A DNA stretch of 64,000 nucleotides, taken from JAJPKK01 sp963800215. Lineage in GTDB: Bacteria; Pseudomonadota; Alphaproteobacteria; Rhizobiales; Xanthobacteraceae. Below, piece after piece: positions 42,482-51,291 of this stretch; the first letter of the stretch is position 1; every line of letters starts with the position of its first letter. Under the pieces are notes generated by a model. The model saw nothing but the letters and a program-made list of their open reading frames with translations, made no database searches and was not told where the DNA came from. A program made the translations under genes and the position numbers. The DNA lies in NCBI GenBank assembly GCA_963800215.1, contig CAWCZY010000013.1, forward strand, positions 124,001-188,000, written 5' to 3'.

Positions 42482-43465
42482 TCCCACGCGCCGCAGGAAT
42501 GCGCGGCGCATCCGTTCCTCGTCACCAAAGCCGCATGCAGAGGCAACCTGCTTGATGGAGCTCCCGTTGTCTTCCAGGGCTCTGCGTGCGGCTTCCACGC
42601 GCATCGTCTCCACGGTCCGGGCGGGTGTAGCTCCGATCCGGGCCGCGTATTTGCGCGCAAAGTTGCGTGGGCTCATGCCCGTGCGAGCCGCAAGACGTTC
42701 GACGCGGAGGTCGCCTGCGAGATTGTCCGACATCCAGGCGTGCAAGGCGGCAAAGCGGCCGTCCGCGTCGGTGTCGACGGCGGCCACTTGCGCCTCGAGG
42801 GGCGCGCTGAATTGGGACTGCCCTCCAGGACGCTTGAGGAAGACAACGAGCCGGCGCGCGACCTGCAGCGCCACGCGGCGACCGAGATCCTCCTCGACGA
42901 GTGCCAACGCAAGGTCGATGCCGGCCGTCACGCCCGCCGACGTCCACACCGAGCCGTCGCGGATATAGATCGGATCGGCCTCGACGCCGATGTCCGGATG
43001 TCTCTTCTGGAGAAGCGTGCAGGCTCTCCAATGGGTCACCGCGCGCTTTCCGGACAATACACCCGCCGCAGCCAGCAGGAATGCGCCGGTGCATACCGAG
43101 CAGACGCGCCGGACCTTTGCTGCGTTCCGGGCGACCCAAGCGACCAGCCTGGTATCCTCGGCTGCGGAATGGACTCCCGGGCCGCCGGCGACGATCAAAG
43201 TGTCGATGGCGGCTCCTGTTCGCGTTATCGCCGTCAGCGACTCCGTCGCAAACGACAGACCCGATGACGTGCGGATCAATCCGCCGTCGCGCGATACCGC
43301 AACAACCTTATAGGAACACGCCTTCGCACCGGCTGGACGCTCCTGCTCCGAAACAATCTCGGCGGCGGTGGCGAAGGCCTGGGCCGGCCCGGCCAGATCG
43401 AGAAGCTGCACCCGGTCGAACGCCACCACGACGACCAGCCGGCGGGTTTCCTTGGGGCGGCGCAT
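42443..43465 (-). CDS. GlxA-type AraC regulator with DJ-1/PfpI N-domain
   Basis: A 340-residue regulator from ATG 43465. Residues 10-190 are a DJ-1/PfpI-like domain (VVVVAFDRVQLLDLAGPAQA, TLIVAGGPGVHSA, with the elbow Cys in RRVCSVCTGAFLLAAAG), and the C-terminus has two AraC HTHs: LRVERLAARTGMSPRNFARK and SIKQVASACGFGDEERMRRA. This is the GlxA family plan; members control catabolic genes, e.g. of carnitine or arginine. The DJ-1 domain usually senses rather than catalyses. It is divergent from a stand-alone DJ-1/PfpI gene, which may be its target. Confidence 0.88.
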   Translation of the reverse strand: MRRPKETRRLVVVVAFDRVQLLDLAGPAQAFATAAEIVSEQERPAGAKACSYKVVAVSRDGGLIRTSSGLSFATESLTAITRTGAAIDTLIVAGGPGVHSAAEDTRLVAWVARNAAKVRRVCSVCTGAFLLAAAGVLSGKRAVTHWRACTLLQKRHPDIGVEADPIYIRDGSVWTSAGVTAGIDLALALVEEDLGRRVALQVARRLVVFLKRPGGQSQFSAPLEAQVAAVDTDADGRFAALHAWMSDNLAGDLRVERLAARTGMSPRNFARKYAARIGATPARTVETMRVEAARRALEDNGSSIKQVASACGFGDEERMRRAFLRRVGSNPLDYRRRFSS

Positions 43466-43588
43466 CGGTGCTTCCCTGCGTTTGGCAGAAAACGAGGTAC
43501 AAATGACATAGCTGCCAGACCGTGTCATCGCCAAAATCGATGCAGCCAGGGGTGAGGCCCGGGTCTGGGACAGAGTCTGGAGGCAGCA

Positions 43589-44398
43589 ATGTCGAACAAC
43601 CGCTCGTCGAGGTTCCGAATCGGCCTGCTGCTGTTTCCCGATCTGACGCAGCTCGATCTGACCGGCCCCTACGAGGTATTCGCCCGCGTGGCGAATGCGG
43701 AGGTTCACTTGATCGGGAAGACCATGGAGCCTGTCCGGTCAGAGCGTGGGCTGACCATCACGCCGACGACGACCATCGACGCCTGCCCGATGCCCCTCGA
43801 TCTCATTTGCGTACCGGGCGGACCCGGCATCGACGCGGTGCTCACCGATGAGGTGGCGCTGACGTTTCTGCGTCGCGCCGCCGCGACCGCGGCGTATGTC
43901 ACGGCCGTTTGCACCGGGTCTCTCGTGCTCGGTGCCGCGGGCCTGCTCGAAGGGCGCCGCGCCACGTCGCACTGGATGTCGCGGGAAATGCTGCGCGAAT
44001 TCGGCGCGGAACCGGTCGCGGAACGCGTCGTGTTGGATGGCAATATCATCACCGGCGGTGGCGTGACCGCCGGCATCGACTTGGCGCTGCGTGTGGTAGC
44101 GGAAATTGCCGGCCGGGACGCGGCCGAATTGATCCAGCTGGCGATGGAATATGATCCCCGGCCGCCATTCGACGCCGGTTCGCCTGCGCGCGCGCGTCCC
44201 GAACTGCGCGACGCGGTCCTTCTTCATGGGCAAGACCGGCAGAGGCAGCGGGCCGGACATGTGCGGCGCGCCGCCGTTCTGCTGAGGGCGAACCGGTCAG
44301 ATCAGCCCTCCTCCCTCGCCCAGGCCAGCGCCTGCTCCAGCCGGTCGTTGCCCCAGAACAGCTCGCCCGATGCGGTGATGAAGCTCGGCGCGCCGTAG
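43589..44398 (+). CDS. DJ-1/PfpI family protein (isonitrile hydratase-like)
   Basis: Residues 1-200 are a clear DJ-1/PfpI domain: IGLLLFPDLTQLDLTGPYEV, DLICVPGGPGIDAVLTDE, nucleophile-elbow Cys in YVTAVCTGSLVLGAAGLLEG, and TGGGVTAGIDLALRVVAEIA, as in the Pseudomonas isonitrile hydratase InhA. Homologues stop soon after the PPFDAGSPARA segment. Here the frame goes on for about 60 residues of Arg/Gln-rich text and overlaps the convergent isomerase gene by 97 bp, so the tail may result from a base error near 44200-44280. It is divergent from the GlxA-type regulator. Confidence 0.8.
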   Translation: MSNNRSSRFRIGLLLFPDLTQLDLTGPYEVFARVANAEVHLIGKTMEPVRSERGLTITPTTTIDACPMPLDLICVPGGPGIDAVLTDEVALTFLRRAAATAAYVTAVCTGSLVLGAAGLLEGRRATSHWMSREMLREFGAEPVAERVVLDGNIITGGGVTAGIDLALRVVAEIAGRDAAELIQLAMEYDPRPPFDAGSPARARPELRDAVLLHGQDRQRQRAGHVRRAAVLLRANRSDQPSSLAQASACSSRSLPQNSSPDAVMKLGAP

Positions 44399-44907
44399 AT
44401 GCCGAGCGAGCGGGCCTGCTCGATCGCGTTACGCAGCGCCGCCTTGGTTTCCGGTAATTCGGCTGCGGCCATGGCCGCATCGGCATCGACGCCGCTGTCG
44501 CGCAGGAGCCGCGCGATCACGGTCCGGTCCGCGATCGGCTGCTTGTGCGTGAATTCCGCTCGATAGACCGCGCGGGTGAAGGCGGGGCGGCTCGCGTCCG
44601 GCAGCGCGGTCGCGACCCGGGCGGCCAGCAGGCTGTTCTGCGGGAACGGGTCCGGTCGCGTGAGCGGCGGCAGGCCGGTGCGGGCGCAGAGGCGCTCCAT
44701 GTCGCGCCACATGTTGTTGCCCTTGGCGGGATAGAGGTTGAACGGTGAGGTGGTCCAGCCCTGGGCGACGAAGATCGGGCCGAGCAGGAACGGACGCCAG
44801 TCGATCTCAACCCCGGCCGCGGCCGCGAGCGCCTCGATGCGCTCGGCGGCGAGCCAGGAATAGGGCGAGGCGAATTCGTACCAGAAGGTCAGCTTCGGCT
44901 TCGACAT
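44302..44907 (-). CDS. 2-hydroxychromene-2-carboxylate isomerase (DsbA/kappa-GST fold)
   Basis: A 201-residue protein with a thioredoxin-like kappa-GST fold: KLTFWYEFASPYSWLAAERI with the active-site Ser, FLLGPIFVAQGWTTSPFNLY, and the cis-Pro loop YGAPSFITASGELFWGNDRL. The family performs glutathione-dependent isomerisation in naphthalene-type ring breakdown, though many members act on unknown substrates. No CxxC is present, so it is not a disulfide oxidoreductase. It starts at ATG 44907 and stands as a single gene facing the DJ-1 gene. Confidence 0.85.
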   Translation of the reverse strand: MSKPKLTFWYEFASPYSWLAAERIEALAAAAGVEIDWRPFLLGPIFVAQGWTTSPFNLYPAKGNNMWRDMERLCARTGLPPLTRPDPFPQNSLLAARVATALPDASRPAFTRAVYRAEFTHKQPIADRTVIARLLRDSGVDADAAMAAAELPETKAALRNAIEQARSLGIYGAPSFITASGELFWGNDRLEQALAWAREEG

Positions 44908-45000
44908 CGGTGCGGAATTCTACTTTGCATGGGGTTGTTTTGAAGAAAATGAGATTCCCCGGCCCCGGGGCCCCCACGGTGCGCTTAGCAACCGTGTCGG

Positions 45001-45840
45001 TCACCCCAGCCGCGCCGTGAGTGCGACGAGGCGGGCCACCATGGCGCTGTTGGGATCGGCGAGCGGGCCGATGACGGTGAAGTGATCGGTCCCCGTGACC
45101 TCCTCATAGCGGGTGGCGACGCCGGCCTTGCCCCAGGCGTCCGCGATGGCACGGCTCTGGCGCAGGAATTCACCGGATTCCAGGGCGCCCATCACCGCAT
45201 CGAGGGCGAAGCCGCGGGGCGCCGGCCAATAGAGCGGCGACACTGCCTTGGCGCCGGCCGGGTCGAGGCGGAAATCTGCATTCATCGACACCTGCGTGAG
45301 CGGCAGCAGGTCGAACACCCCGGAGATGGCGTAGCCCGCCGGCACCAGATCGGCCGGCGTGCCCGGCGCGAGTGCCGGCCAGTCGGTCGCCATCATCGCG
45401 GCGGTGAGGTGGCCGCCGGCGGAATGGCCGTAGACGAGCATGCGCTTGGCGTAGGTCCGCCACAGCAGCAGCAGTGCCGCGCGCATCTGCGCGATGATGT
45501 CGGCGATGCCGACCTGCGGACACAGGTCGTAGCCCGGCACCGCGACGCTGATGCCACGGGCATTCAACCCGGCCGCCATGTGGCTGAACAAGGCCGGTTG
45601 GAACGAGCGCCACCAGCCGCCGTGGATGAAGACCGCAAGCGGGGCGTCGGGGCCGCATTCAGCGAGGAAGATGTCGATGGTTTGGCGGGCGGTATTGCCG
45701 TAGCTCATCGTCAGCCGGCGCGCGTCCGTGATGCCGGCACGATAGGCCGCGGCATCGCGTTCCCATTGGGCGAAAATCCGGCGATGCTCGGGCACCCGGG
45801 CGCGGTTGTCGTATTCGCTCTCGTAGTCGATTTTCGTCAT
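45001..45840 (-). CDS. Alpha/beta hydrolase, kynurenine formamidase-like
   Basis: A 279-residue enzyme from ATG 45840. The N-terminus IDYESEYDNRARVPEHRRIF, oxyanion motif LAVFIHGGWWRSFQPALF, nucleophile Ser in MLVYGHSAGGHLTAAMM and terminal His in VTGTDHFTVIGPL are the pattern of arylformamidase/kynurenine formamidase-like hydrolases (HGGxW family), which cleave N-formylkynurenine in tryptophan breakdown. No other tryptophan-degradation gene is near, so the assignment to this substrate is tentative; related members hydrolyse other amides and esters. Confidence 0.82.
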   Translation of the reverse strand: MTKIDYESEYDNRARVPEHRRIFAQWERDAAAYRAGITDARRLTMSYGNTARQTIDIFLAECGPDAPLAVFIHGGWWRSFQPALFSHMAAGLNARGISVAVPGYDLCPQVGIADIIAQMRAALLLLWRTYAKRMLVYGHSAGGHLTAAMMATDWPALAPGTPADLVPAGYAISGVFDLLPLTQVSMNADFRLDPAGAKAVSPLYWPAPRGFALDAVMGALESGEFLRQSRAIADAWGKAGVATRYEEVTGTDHFTVIGPLADPNSAMVARLVALTARLG

Positions 45841-45927
45841 TCCTGCTCTCCGGCAGCCGAGAGTGGGGCAAGGCGGAACGGCCGGCAAGCCGCTTGTCCG
45901 TCGCGGCGCCCCGTGGAATCCTGGGCC

Positions 45928-46410
45928 ATGTCGTTTGGTTCCATCACCATCGTTCCGGCCGACGGCCGCCAGTCGGAGACGGCGCTCGCGGTCGCCCGCG
46001 GAACCCAGCGGCTCCTGCTGGCGCTGGGGCTGTCCTGCGTGGCCGAGTTGTCCCTGCTGTCGGGACGGCGCGCCGATCTCGTCGCGCTGGGAGGCGACGG
46101 GGAAATCTGGATCGTCGAGATCAAGTCATCGGTGGCGGATTTCCGTGCCGACCAGAAATGGACCGACTACCGCATGCATTGCGACCGCCTGTTCTTCGCG
46201 ACCGCAGCGCATGTTCCGCTCGATATCTTCCCCCTCGATGCCGGGCTGATCCTCGCCGACGGTTATGGGGCGGAACTGGTTCGCGAAGCACCGGCCCACC
46301 GCCTCCATGCATCGACCCGCAAGAGCGTGATGCTCGCCTTCGCACGCGCCGCGGCGGTCCGGCTGCAGGCGCTGGCCGACCCGCTGGGGCCTTATGGCAG
46401 CGAGATCTGA
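45928..46410 (+). CDS. mmcB: MmcB family DNA repair protein
   Basis: A 160-residue protein with a PD-(D/E)xK nuclease-like core: ELSLLSGRRADLVALGGDGE followed by IWIVEIKSSVADFRADQKW, the Asp, Glu and Lys of the active site in proper spacing, then DYRMHCDRLFFATAAHVPLD. MmcB is the alphaproteobacterial, SOS-induced repair protein described in Caulobacter (former DUF1052). ATG 45928 fits the family start. I cannot see a convincing LexA box upstream. It is divergent from the formamidase-like gene by 87 bp. Confidence 0.88.
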   Translation: MSFGSITIVPADGRQSETALAVARGTQRLLLALGLSCVAELSLLSGRRADLVALGGDGEIWIVEIKSSVADFRADQKWTDYRMHCDRLFFATAAHVPLDIFPLDAGLILADGYGAELVREAPAHRLHASTRKSVMLAFARAAAVRLQALADPLGPYGSEI

Positions 46411-46476
46411 GGCCGGCCGGCGGCGCGGCGACTTTGGCGTCCGTTTGCAGCACCGAGCCCAGCGTGCCGCCGCGCT

Positions 46477-47022
46477 TCACTCCACCTTCTCGTTCGGATA
46501 GACGCCCCACAGGCGCTCCTGCTCGATCCAGCCGTCGAAGCCATTGCCGAAGAAGCGGCACCAGCGTCCGCTGCAGCGCTTCACGACGCCGAGCACGCCG
46601 GGCTCCAGCATCGCCTTCAACGGGCTTTCCGGGTCGGCGGATTCGTGCAGCGCTGCCGGCGCGCTCGCCGTTTTCGACTTGGCGACGAAGGCGGTGCGCT
46701 TGCCTGACAGCAGCGAATGATAGACCCAGCCCTCGGCGCCGTCCCAGTCGCGGATCCGCCGCCAGTTCTCGAACTCCGCGGTGATTTCCACCGGCAATCC
46801 CGGACGGGTATAGACCCAGGCGACGTCGTGGTCCTTGTTGGGGCCGCCGCGCACATTCACGTGGTCCGATTTCAGGCTGACGAAGCGCGGCACCGGCAGC
46901 CCGCTGCCGTTATCGGGGTCGTTTGCACCCAGGGCCGAGCCGGCGATCGCGGTCAGCGCCAGGGCGGCGAGAGCGGATGTCATCGGCCGCAGGGCCGGTC
47001 GCGCAACGCATGCATACATCAT
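46477..47022 (-). CDS. Exported SH3-domain protein (DUF1058 family)
   Basis: A 181-residue protein with a signal peptide (MTSALAALALTAIAGSALGA) and two bacterial SH3-like repeats: FVSLKSDHVNVRGGPNKDHD with YTRPGLPVEITAEFENWRRI, DWDGAEGWVYHSLLSGKRT, then AMLEPGVLGVVKRCSGRWCR and GFDGWIEQERLWGVYPNE. Proteins of this kind occur throughout Rhizobiales and are thought to bind peptidoglycan or help envelope assembly. The start may be ATG 47022 or an ATG 13 codons in, nearer the hydrophobic core. Confidence 0.85.
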   Translation of the reverse strand: MMYACVARPALRPMTSALAALALTAIAGSALGANDPDNGSGLPVPRFVSLKSDHVNVRGGPNKDHDVAWVYTRPGLPVEITAEFENWRRIRDWDGAEGWVYHSLLSGKRTAFVAKSKTASAPAALHESADPESPLKAMLEPGVLGVVKRCSGRWCRFFGNGFDGWIEQERLWGVYPNEKVE

Positions 47023-47277
47023 GGCTTTATCGGGCTTGCACTCTCGTTCCCGTCACCCGTCCCGGCACCGCCGGGCCACGTCACGACCTCTTTGTCTTGA
47101 TCCGGCCATCTGGTACAGAAGGGCCGGATCCCTTGGATATCCTGAAGAATGAATTTGACGCCCGCACCCGCGCCTGTCGTGATGGCCGCAGTGTCGGCGA
47201 TGAGGGTTAAGGAGGGCTGAACGAGCGTCGCGTGTCGGCTGCGGATGCGGCCGTTGCGAGTGGTCGGGCCCCGGCAT

Positions 47278-47351
47278 TTGGTTCCCAAATGTCGGGACAA
47301 TTCGGCCCGCTTATTTATTGTAGCAGTGGGGCGAACCATCTGTTCGGGTCG
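47278..47351. repeat. Dispersed intergenic repeat, copy 2 of 3
   Basis: TTGGTTCCCAAATGTCGGGA, a shortened middle, then GCAGTGGGGCGAACCATCTG. It lies 19 bp before the dehydrogenase start at 47371 and aligns with the longer copy at 54711-54809 over both ends, with about 20 bases of the interior missing. Confidence 0.7.
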
Positions 47352-47370
47352 TACCGCCAGGGGCATATGA

Positions 47371-48372
47371 ATGGCCAATCGTCGCAAGCCGCTCGTCGTC
47401 GTCACGCGCAAACTGCCCGACCATGTCGAGACGCGGATGTGCGAGTTGTTCGACGCCCGTCTCAACGAGGACGACAAGCCGATGGGCCGCACCGAGATGA
47501 TCGAGGCGGTGCAGACCGCCGAGATCCTGGTGCCGACGGTGACCGACCAGATCGATGCCGCCGTGCTGACCCAGGCCGGCGAGCAGTTGCGGCTGATCGC
47601 CAATTTCGGCAACGGGGTCGACCACATCGACGTGACCGCGGCGCTCGCGCGCGGCATCACCGTCACCAACACCCCGGCCGTCCTCACCGAGGACACCGCG
47701 GACATGACCATGGCGCTGATCCTCGCGGTGCCGCGCCGGCTGGCCGAGGGCGCCTCGGTCATGACCGGCGAACGCGAATGGGGCGGCTGGTCGCCGACCT
47801 GGATGCTCGGCCGCCGCATCGGCGGCAAGCGGCTCGGAATCATCGGCATGGGGCGCATCGGCCAAGCGGTGGCGCGGCGGGCGCGCGCCTTCGGGCTGCA
47901 GGTCCATTATCACAACCGGCGCCGGGTGGCGGCCAAAATCGAGGCGGCGCTGGAGGCGACCTATTGGGAAAGCCTCGATCAAATGCTGGCGCGCATGGAC
48001 ATCATCTCGGTCAATTGCCCGCACACGCCGGCGACCTATCACCTGCTGTCGGCGCGCCGGCTCAGGTTGATGCGGCCCGAGGCCTATGTGGTCAACACCT
48101 CGCGCGGCGAGGTGATCGACGAAAATGCGCTCACCCGCCTGATCGAGGCGGGCGGGATCGCCGGCGCAGGCCTCGACGTGTTCGAGCACGAGCCGGCGGT
48201 CAACCCGAAGCTGGTGCGCCTCGCCCGCACCGGCAAGGTCATCCTGCTACCGCATCTCGGCTCGGCCACCATCGAAGGCCGTGCCGACATGGGCGCCAAG
48301 GTCATCATCAATATCCAGACATTCATGGACGGTCACCGGCCGCCGGACCGGGTGTTGCCGTCGATGCTGTGA
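47371..48372 (+). CDS. D-2-hydroxyacid dehydrogenase (glyoxylate/hydroxypyruvate reductase type)
   Basis: A 333-residue NAD(P)-dependent dehydrogenase with the complete family signature: substrate loop LIANFGNGVDHIDV, Rossmann GKRLGIIGMGRIGQAVARRA, catalytic Arg in VVNTSRGEVIDENAL, Glu in GLDVFEHEP and His in LLPHLGSATIEGR. This matches the glyoxylate reductase/D-glycerate dehydrogenase group (GyaR-like), which interconverts glyoxylate and glycolate or hydroxypyruvate and glycerate in the cytoplasm. ATG 47371 follows AGGGGCAT. A lipoprotein gene follows at 9 bp. Confidence 0.9.
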   Translation: MANRRKPLVVVTRKLPDHVETRMCELFDARLNEDDKPMGRTEMIEAVQTAEILVPTVTDQIDAAVLTQAGEQLRLIANFGNGVDHIDVTAALARGITVTNTPAVLTEDTADMTMALILAVPRRLAEGASVMTGEREWGGWSPTWMLGRRIGGKRLGIIGMGRIGQAVARRARAFGLQVHYHNRRRVAAKIEAALEATYWESLDQMLARMDIISVNCPHTPATYHLLSARRLRLMRPEAYVVNTSRGEVIDENALTRLIEAGGIAGAGLDVFEHEPAVNPKLVRLARTGKVILLPHLGSATIEGRADMGAKVIINIQTFMDGHRPPDRVLPSML

Positions 48373-48381
48373 AGACGAGGG

Positions 48382-48780
48382 GTGAGCGTGCACAAGATCC
48401 GAATGGCCACAGCGGTGGCCTTGCTGGCGCTCGCCGGGTGCGGAAAGTCGGCGCCGGCGCCGACCGCGACGGCGATGAGTGTCGACGATTTCCGCCGCGA
48501 GCTCGTCGACATGCCCCTGTGCGGCAAGCCCGCCACCGGCCCGCTCGCCGGTAAGGCCATGTGCACCGTGCACGCGTCCGACGGCACCGCTACGCTCGCC
48601 GGTTCCGGACTGGTCGCGCGCGGGGTGTGGGACACCGATGGCCGCTCGGTGTGCCGCCGCGACGTGAGCGAGGCGGCGAGCGAACGGCGCTGCGTCACCT
48701 ATGAACGCCTGTCGAACGGCCGCTACCGCAACAGCGACGGCGTCGAGTTCTGCCTCGGCCCATGCGCGGAGACGAAGTAG
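48382..48780 (+). CDS. Small lipoprotein of unknown function
   Basis: A 132-residue protein with a lipoprotein signal: hydrophobic ATAVALLALAGCGKSAPAP with lipobox LALAGC, so the mature chain starts at Cys. The mature domain has six cysteines (PLCGKP, AMCTVH, SVCRRD, RRCVTY, EFCLGPC), enough for internal disulfides in the periplasm. GTG 48382 or 48388 or ATG 48400 could be the start. I do not recognise the family. It is 9 bp from the dehydrogenase stop and probably translated from the same message. Confidence 0.75.
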   Translation: MSVHKIRMATAVALLALAGCGKSAPAPTATAMSVDDFRRELVDMPLCGKPATGPLAGKAMCTVHASDGTATLAGSGLVARGVWDTDGRSVCRRDVSEAASERRCVTYERLSNGRYRNSDGVEFCLGPCAETK

Positions 48781-48884
48781 CGCCGCCGCGATCACCGCGA
48801 TTGCGCCGGGCTGCGAGAAATCCAGTGCTTTCGCGGCAATTTCGCTTATAATCGGCGTCCTCCTCATTGAATTCGGGTGATGCG

Positions 48885-49271
48885 ATGCGTGCACCGATTG
48901 CAGGGATCGTCGCAGGAATCGCCGCAGGAATGGTCGTCGGTGCCACGCCCGCGCTGGCCGCGGCAGCGACCGCCGCCAAGCTCACGCCGGCCGAAATCCA
49001 GTCGACCTTTTTCACCGGCGAGGCCTTTACCTCCGCGACGCCGTCGGGGGGCTTGAAGTTCAAGATGGTCTTCACGCCGGACGGCAAGGTGACGCGCACG
49101 CCGGTCGGTAAGGGAGGCGCCAAGGGCGAAGGCAGCTGGAAGCTCGACAATGAGGGCTTCTGCAACACCTGGAAGGGCAAGACGCCCAATTGCTTCACGG
49201 TCACGACCGCCGGCACCAACAAATGGTCGGTGCTCAAGAGCGCCGCCCCGGCAGCGGTGTGGAGCAAGTAG
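48885..49271 (+). CDS. Small exported protein of unknown function
   Basis: A 128-residue protein from ATG 48885 with a signal peptide (GIVAGIAAGMVVGATPALAA). The mature part, KLTPAEIQSTFFTGEAFTSA, KFKMVFTPDGKVTRTP, GEGSWKLDNEGFCNTWKGKT and NCFTVTTAGTNKWSV, looks like a compact beta domain with two cysteines likely to be disulfide-linked. I know similar exported proteins from Bradyrhizobium relatives but no function. It is convergent with the MoeB/ThiF gene, the two stops being one base apart. Confidence 0.75.
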   Translation: MRAPIAGIVAGIAAGMVVGATPALAAAATAAKLTPAEIQSTFFTGEAFTSATPSGGLKFKMVFTPDGKVTRTPVGKGGAKGEGSWKLDNEGFCNTWKGKTPNCFTVTTAGTNKWSVLKSAAPAAVWSK

Positions 49272-50108
49272 CTACGGGTTTCCGGACCGTCCGTGCACCG
49301 AGAGGTCACGGATGCTCGGTTTCGTGCCCGACAGCGGATTGTCGGCATCGTAACCGTAGGTCAGCGTTTCAAATCGCATCGCCCTGGCATCGATCATCAG
49401 GAGCCGCCCGACGAGGCCGTCGCCGAAGCCGACGATTTCGCGGATCACCTCGAGCGCCATCAGCGAGCCGAGGACCCCGGTGAGTGCCCCGAGGATGCCG
49501 GCTTGCGCACAGGCAGGCACGGTGCCCGGCGGCGGCGGCTCCGGAAACAGGCACCGGTAGGTCGGGTTGGGCTTGCCGTCGCGGCCCGTCTCATGGGCAC
49601 GAATCGTCGTCAGCGTCCCGTCGAAGACACCGACCGCCGCGGTCACCAGGGGCTTGCCCGCGAAATAGCAGGCGTCGGCCACGAGATAGCGGGTGGCGAA
49701 ATTGTCCGAGCCGTCGGCGACGAGATCGTAGCGCGAGACGATATCGAGCGCGTTCGCCGCCGTGAGCCGTGCCGCATGGGGCTCGACGAGCACGTGGGGA
49801 TTGAGACGGCCGATCGCCGCCGCGGCGCTCTCCACCTTGGGACGGCCGACATCGCCGGTGGCATGGATGACCTGGCGCTGCAGGTTCGACAGCGATACCG
49901 CGTCGTCGTCGATCACGCCGAGCGTGCCGACGCCGGCCGCCGCGAGATAGAGCAGCACCGGCGCGCCGAGCCCGCCGGCCCCGATCACCAGCACACGCGC
50001 GCGCTTGAGCGCCGCCTGGCCGGGGCCGCCGACCTCGCGCAGGACGAGGTGGCGCGCATAGCGCTCGATCTCGTCGCCATCGAGCATGGCACCCTCGGAC
50101 GCATTCAT
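49272..50108 (-). CDS. MoeB/ThiF-type adenylyltransferase (E1-like)
   Basis: A 278-residue protein from ATG 50108. E1-like features: IERYARHLVLREVGGPGQAA, nucleotide-binding VLVIGAGGLGAPVLLYLAAA, the Arg/Asn/Lys segment SLSNLQRQVIHATGDVGRPK, VADGSDNFATRYLV and the Cys of GTVPACAQAGILGALTGVLG. Such enzymes adenylate the C-terminus of MoaD or ThiS for molybdopterin or thiamine synthesis. Without the C-terminal rhodanese domain it is the short form. A link to the Mo-dependent formate dehydrogenase at 25-28 kb is possible but they are 20 kb apart. The zinc cysteines are only partly visible (TYRCLFPEPPPP). Confidence 0.88.
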   Translation of the reverse strand: MNASEGAMLDGDEIERYARHLVLREVGGPGQAALKRARVLVIGAGGLGAPVLLYLAAAGVGTLGVIDDDAVSLSNLQRQVIHATGDVGRPKVESAAAAIGRLNPHVLVEPHAARLTAANALDIVSRYDLVADGSDNFATRYLVADACYFAGKPLVTAAVGVFDGTLTTIRAHETGRDGKPNPTYRCLFPEPPPPGTVPACAQAGILGALTGVLGSLMALEVIREIVGFGDGLVGRLLMIDARAMRFETLTYGYDADNPLSGTKPSIRDLSVHGRSGNP

Positions 50109-50279
50109 GGGAAATCCCGCTTTATCCTCGTGGGGCCAAGCACCGACAGCACGGCACCGACATAGTGTTCGATCCCCGCGGTTTCCACTACACTCCCCCA
50201 ATGGTGGCCTTTACACTTGGCTTCGATCCCCGGACGGCTCTTCTCCCTCCGGTGATTTCCGATCAGCGCGCGCTGGCGG

Positions 50280-51143
50280 ATGATTGGCGCGGTCCCGGGT
50301 TCCGGCATGCCTTGGCAGATTGATCCTCACTACTCAATCGCCGGGTTCATCGTCGGGGCCCTGGTCGGCGTGACGGGCGTGGGCGGCGGATCGCTCATGA
50401 CGCCGATTCTGATCCTATTGTTCGGAGTTTCGCCGGCAACCGCCGTTGGAACCGACCTCCTGTTTGCGGCCGCCACCAAGACCGTCGGCAGTCTCGTGCA
50501 TGGTTTCAATAAAACGATCGAGTGGCGCGTCGTGCGGCGGCTCGCGACCGGCAGCTTGCCGGCGACGGCGCTCGCTCTCGTCGCGCTGTCCCAATTGCAG
50601 ATGAGCGTCGGCGGCGCCCGTCACGTCATCACGGCGGTCCTCACCCTGGCGCTTCTCCTGACGGCCGGAGCCCTGATCGCCCGCAACCGTATCTCGACGC
50701 TTTACGCGGATCGCCTCGGCAGGCTGGACGAGCGTTCGATTGCCGCTTTGACCGTGGCCATGGGGGCGGTGCTGGGCATTCTCGTGACGTTCTCGTCGGT
50801 CGGGGCAGGCGCAATCGGGGTGACGGCCCTTGTGCTTCTCTATCCCGGACTGCCGATGGCGCGGATCGTCGGCTCCGACATTGCCCACGCGGTTCCCCTG
50901 ACGCTCGTCGCGGGACTTGGCCATGGGGCGATGGGCTCGGTGGATCTGCATACCCTCCTGTCGCTGCTGGTGGGGTCGTTCCCGGGAATCTTCGTGGGCA
51001 GTTCGATCTCCGCGCGGGTTCCCGACCTGGTTCTGCGCTATGTCCTTGCTGCGGTGCTCATCATCGTCGGTGCCAGGCTCGCTCTCGATATCACGGTGCA
51101 CCCCAGATCGGATATTTCCGAGATCGGAATGCACTCTCATTGA
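50280..51143 (+). CDS. TauE/SafE family membrane exporter
   Basis: A 287-residue permease with about eight helices in two halves. Both halves carry the family glycine motif: FIVGALVGVTGVGGGSLMTP near the N-terminus and AVLGILVTFSSVGAGAIGVT in the middle. PF01925 proteins move sulfite, sulfoacetate or other organic anions across the inner membrane. Also typical are TAVGTDLLFAAATKTVGSLV and AHAVPLTLVAGLGHGAMGSV. No sulfur-metabolism gene adjoins it. ATG 50280 is used; an ATG nine codons later (MPWQIDPHYS) is an alternative. Confidence 0.88.
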   Translation: MIGAVPGSGMPWQIDPHYSIAGFIVGALVGVTGVGGGSLMTPILILLFGVSPATAVGTDLLFAAATKTVGSLVHGFNKTIEWRVVRRLATGSLPATALALVALSQLQMSVGGARHVITAVLTLALLLTAGALIARNRISTLYADRLGRLDERSIAALTVAMGAVLGILVTFSSVGAGAIGVTALVLLYPGLPMARIVGSDIAHAVPLTLVAGLGHGAMGSVDLHTLLSLLVGSFPGIFVGSSISARVPDLVLRYVLAAVLIIVGARLALDITVHPRSDISEIGMHSH

Positions 51144-51291
51144 CGGCGGCCGATCCGCTCGCGGCGACGGCCGGCGATGCGCCCGATCGCGAAAACTGGC
51201 GGACTTCTCAGCCGCGGCCATGCGCAGGATCAAGGAGGCCAGGCTCGATTAGGTTCAGGTTGTGAGCTGACAGAACTGGTCGGAGGCAAGC

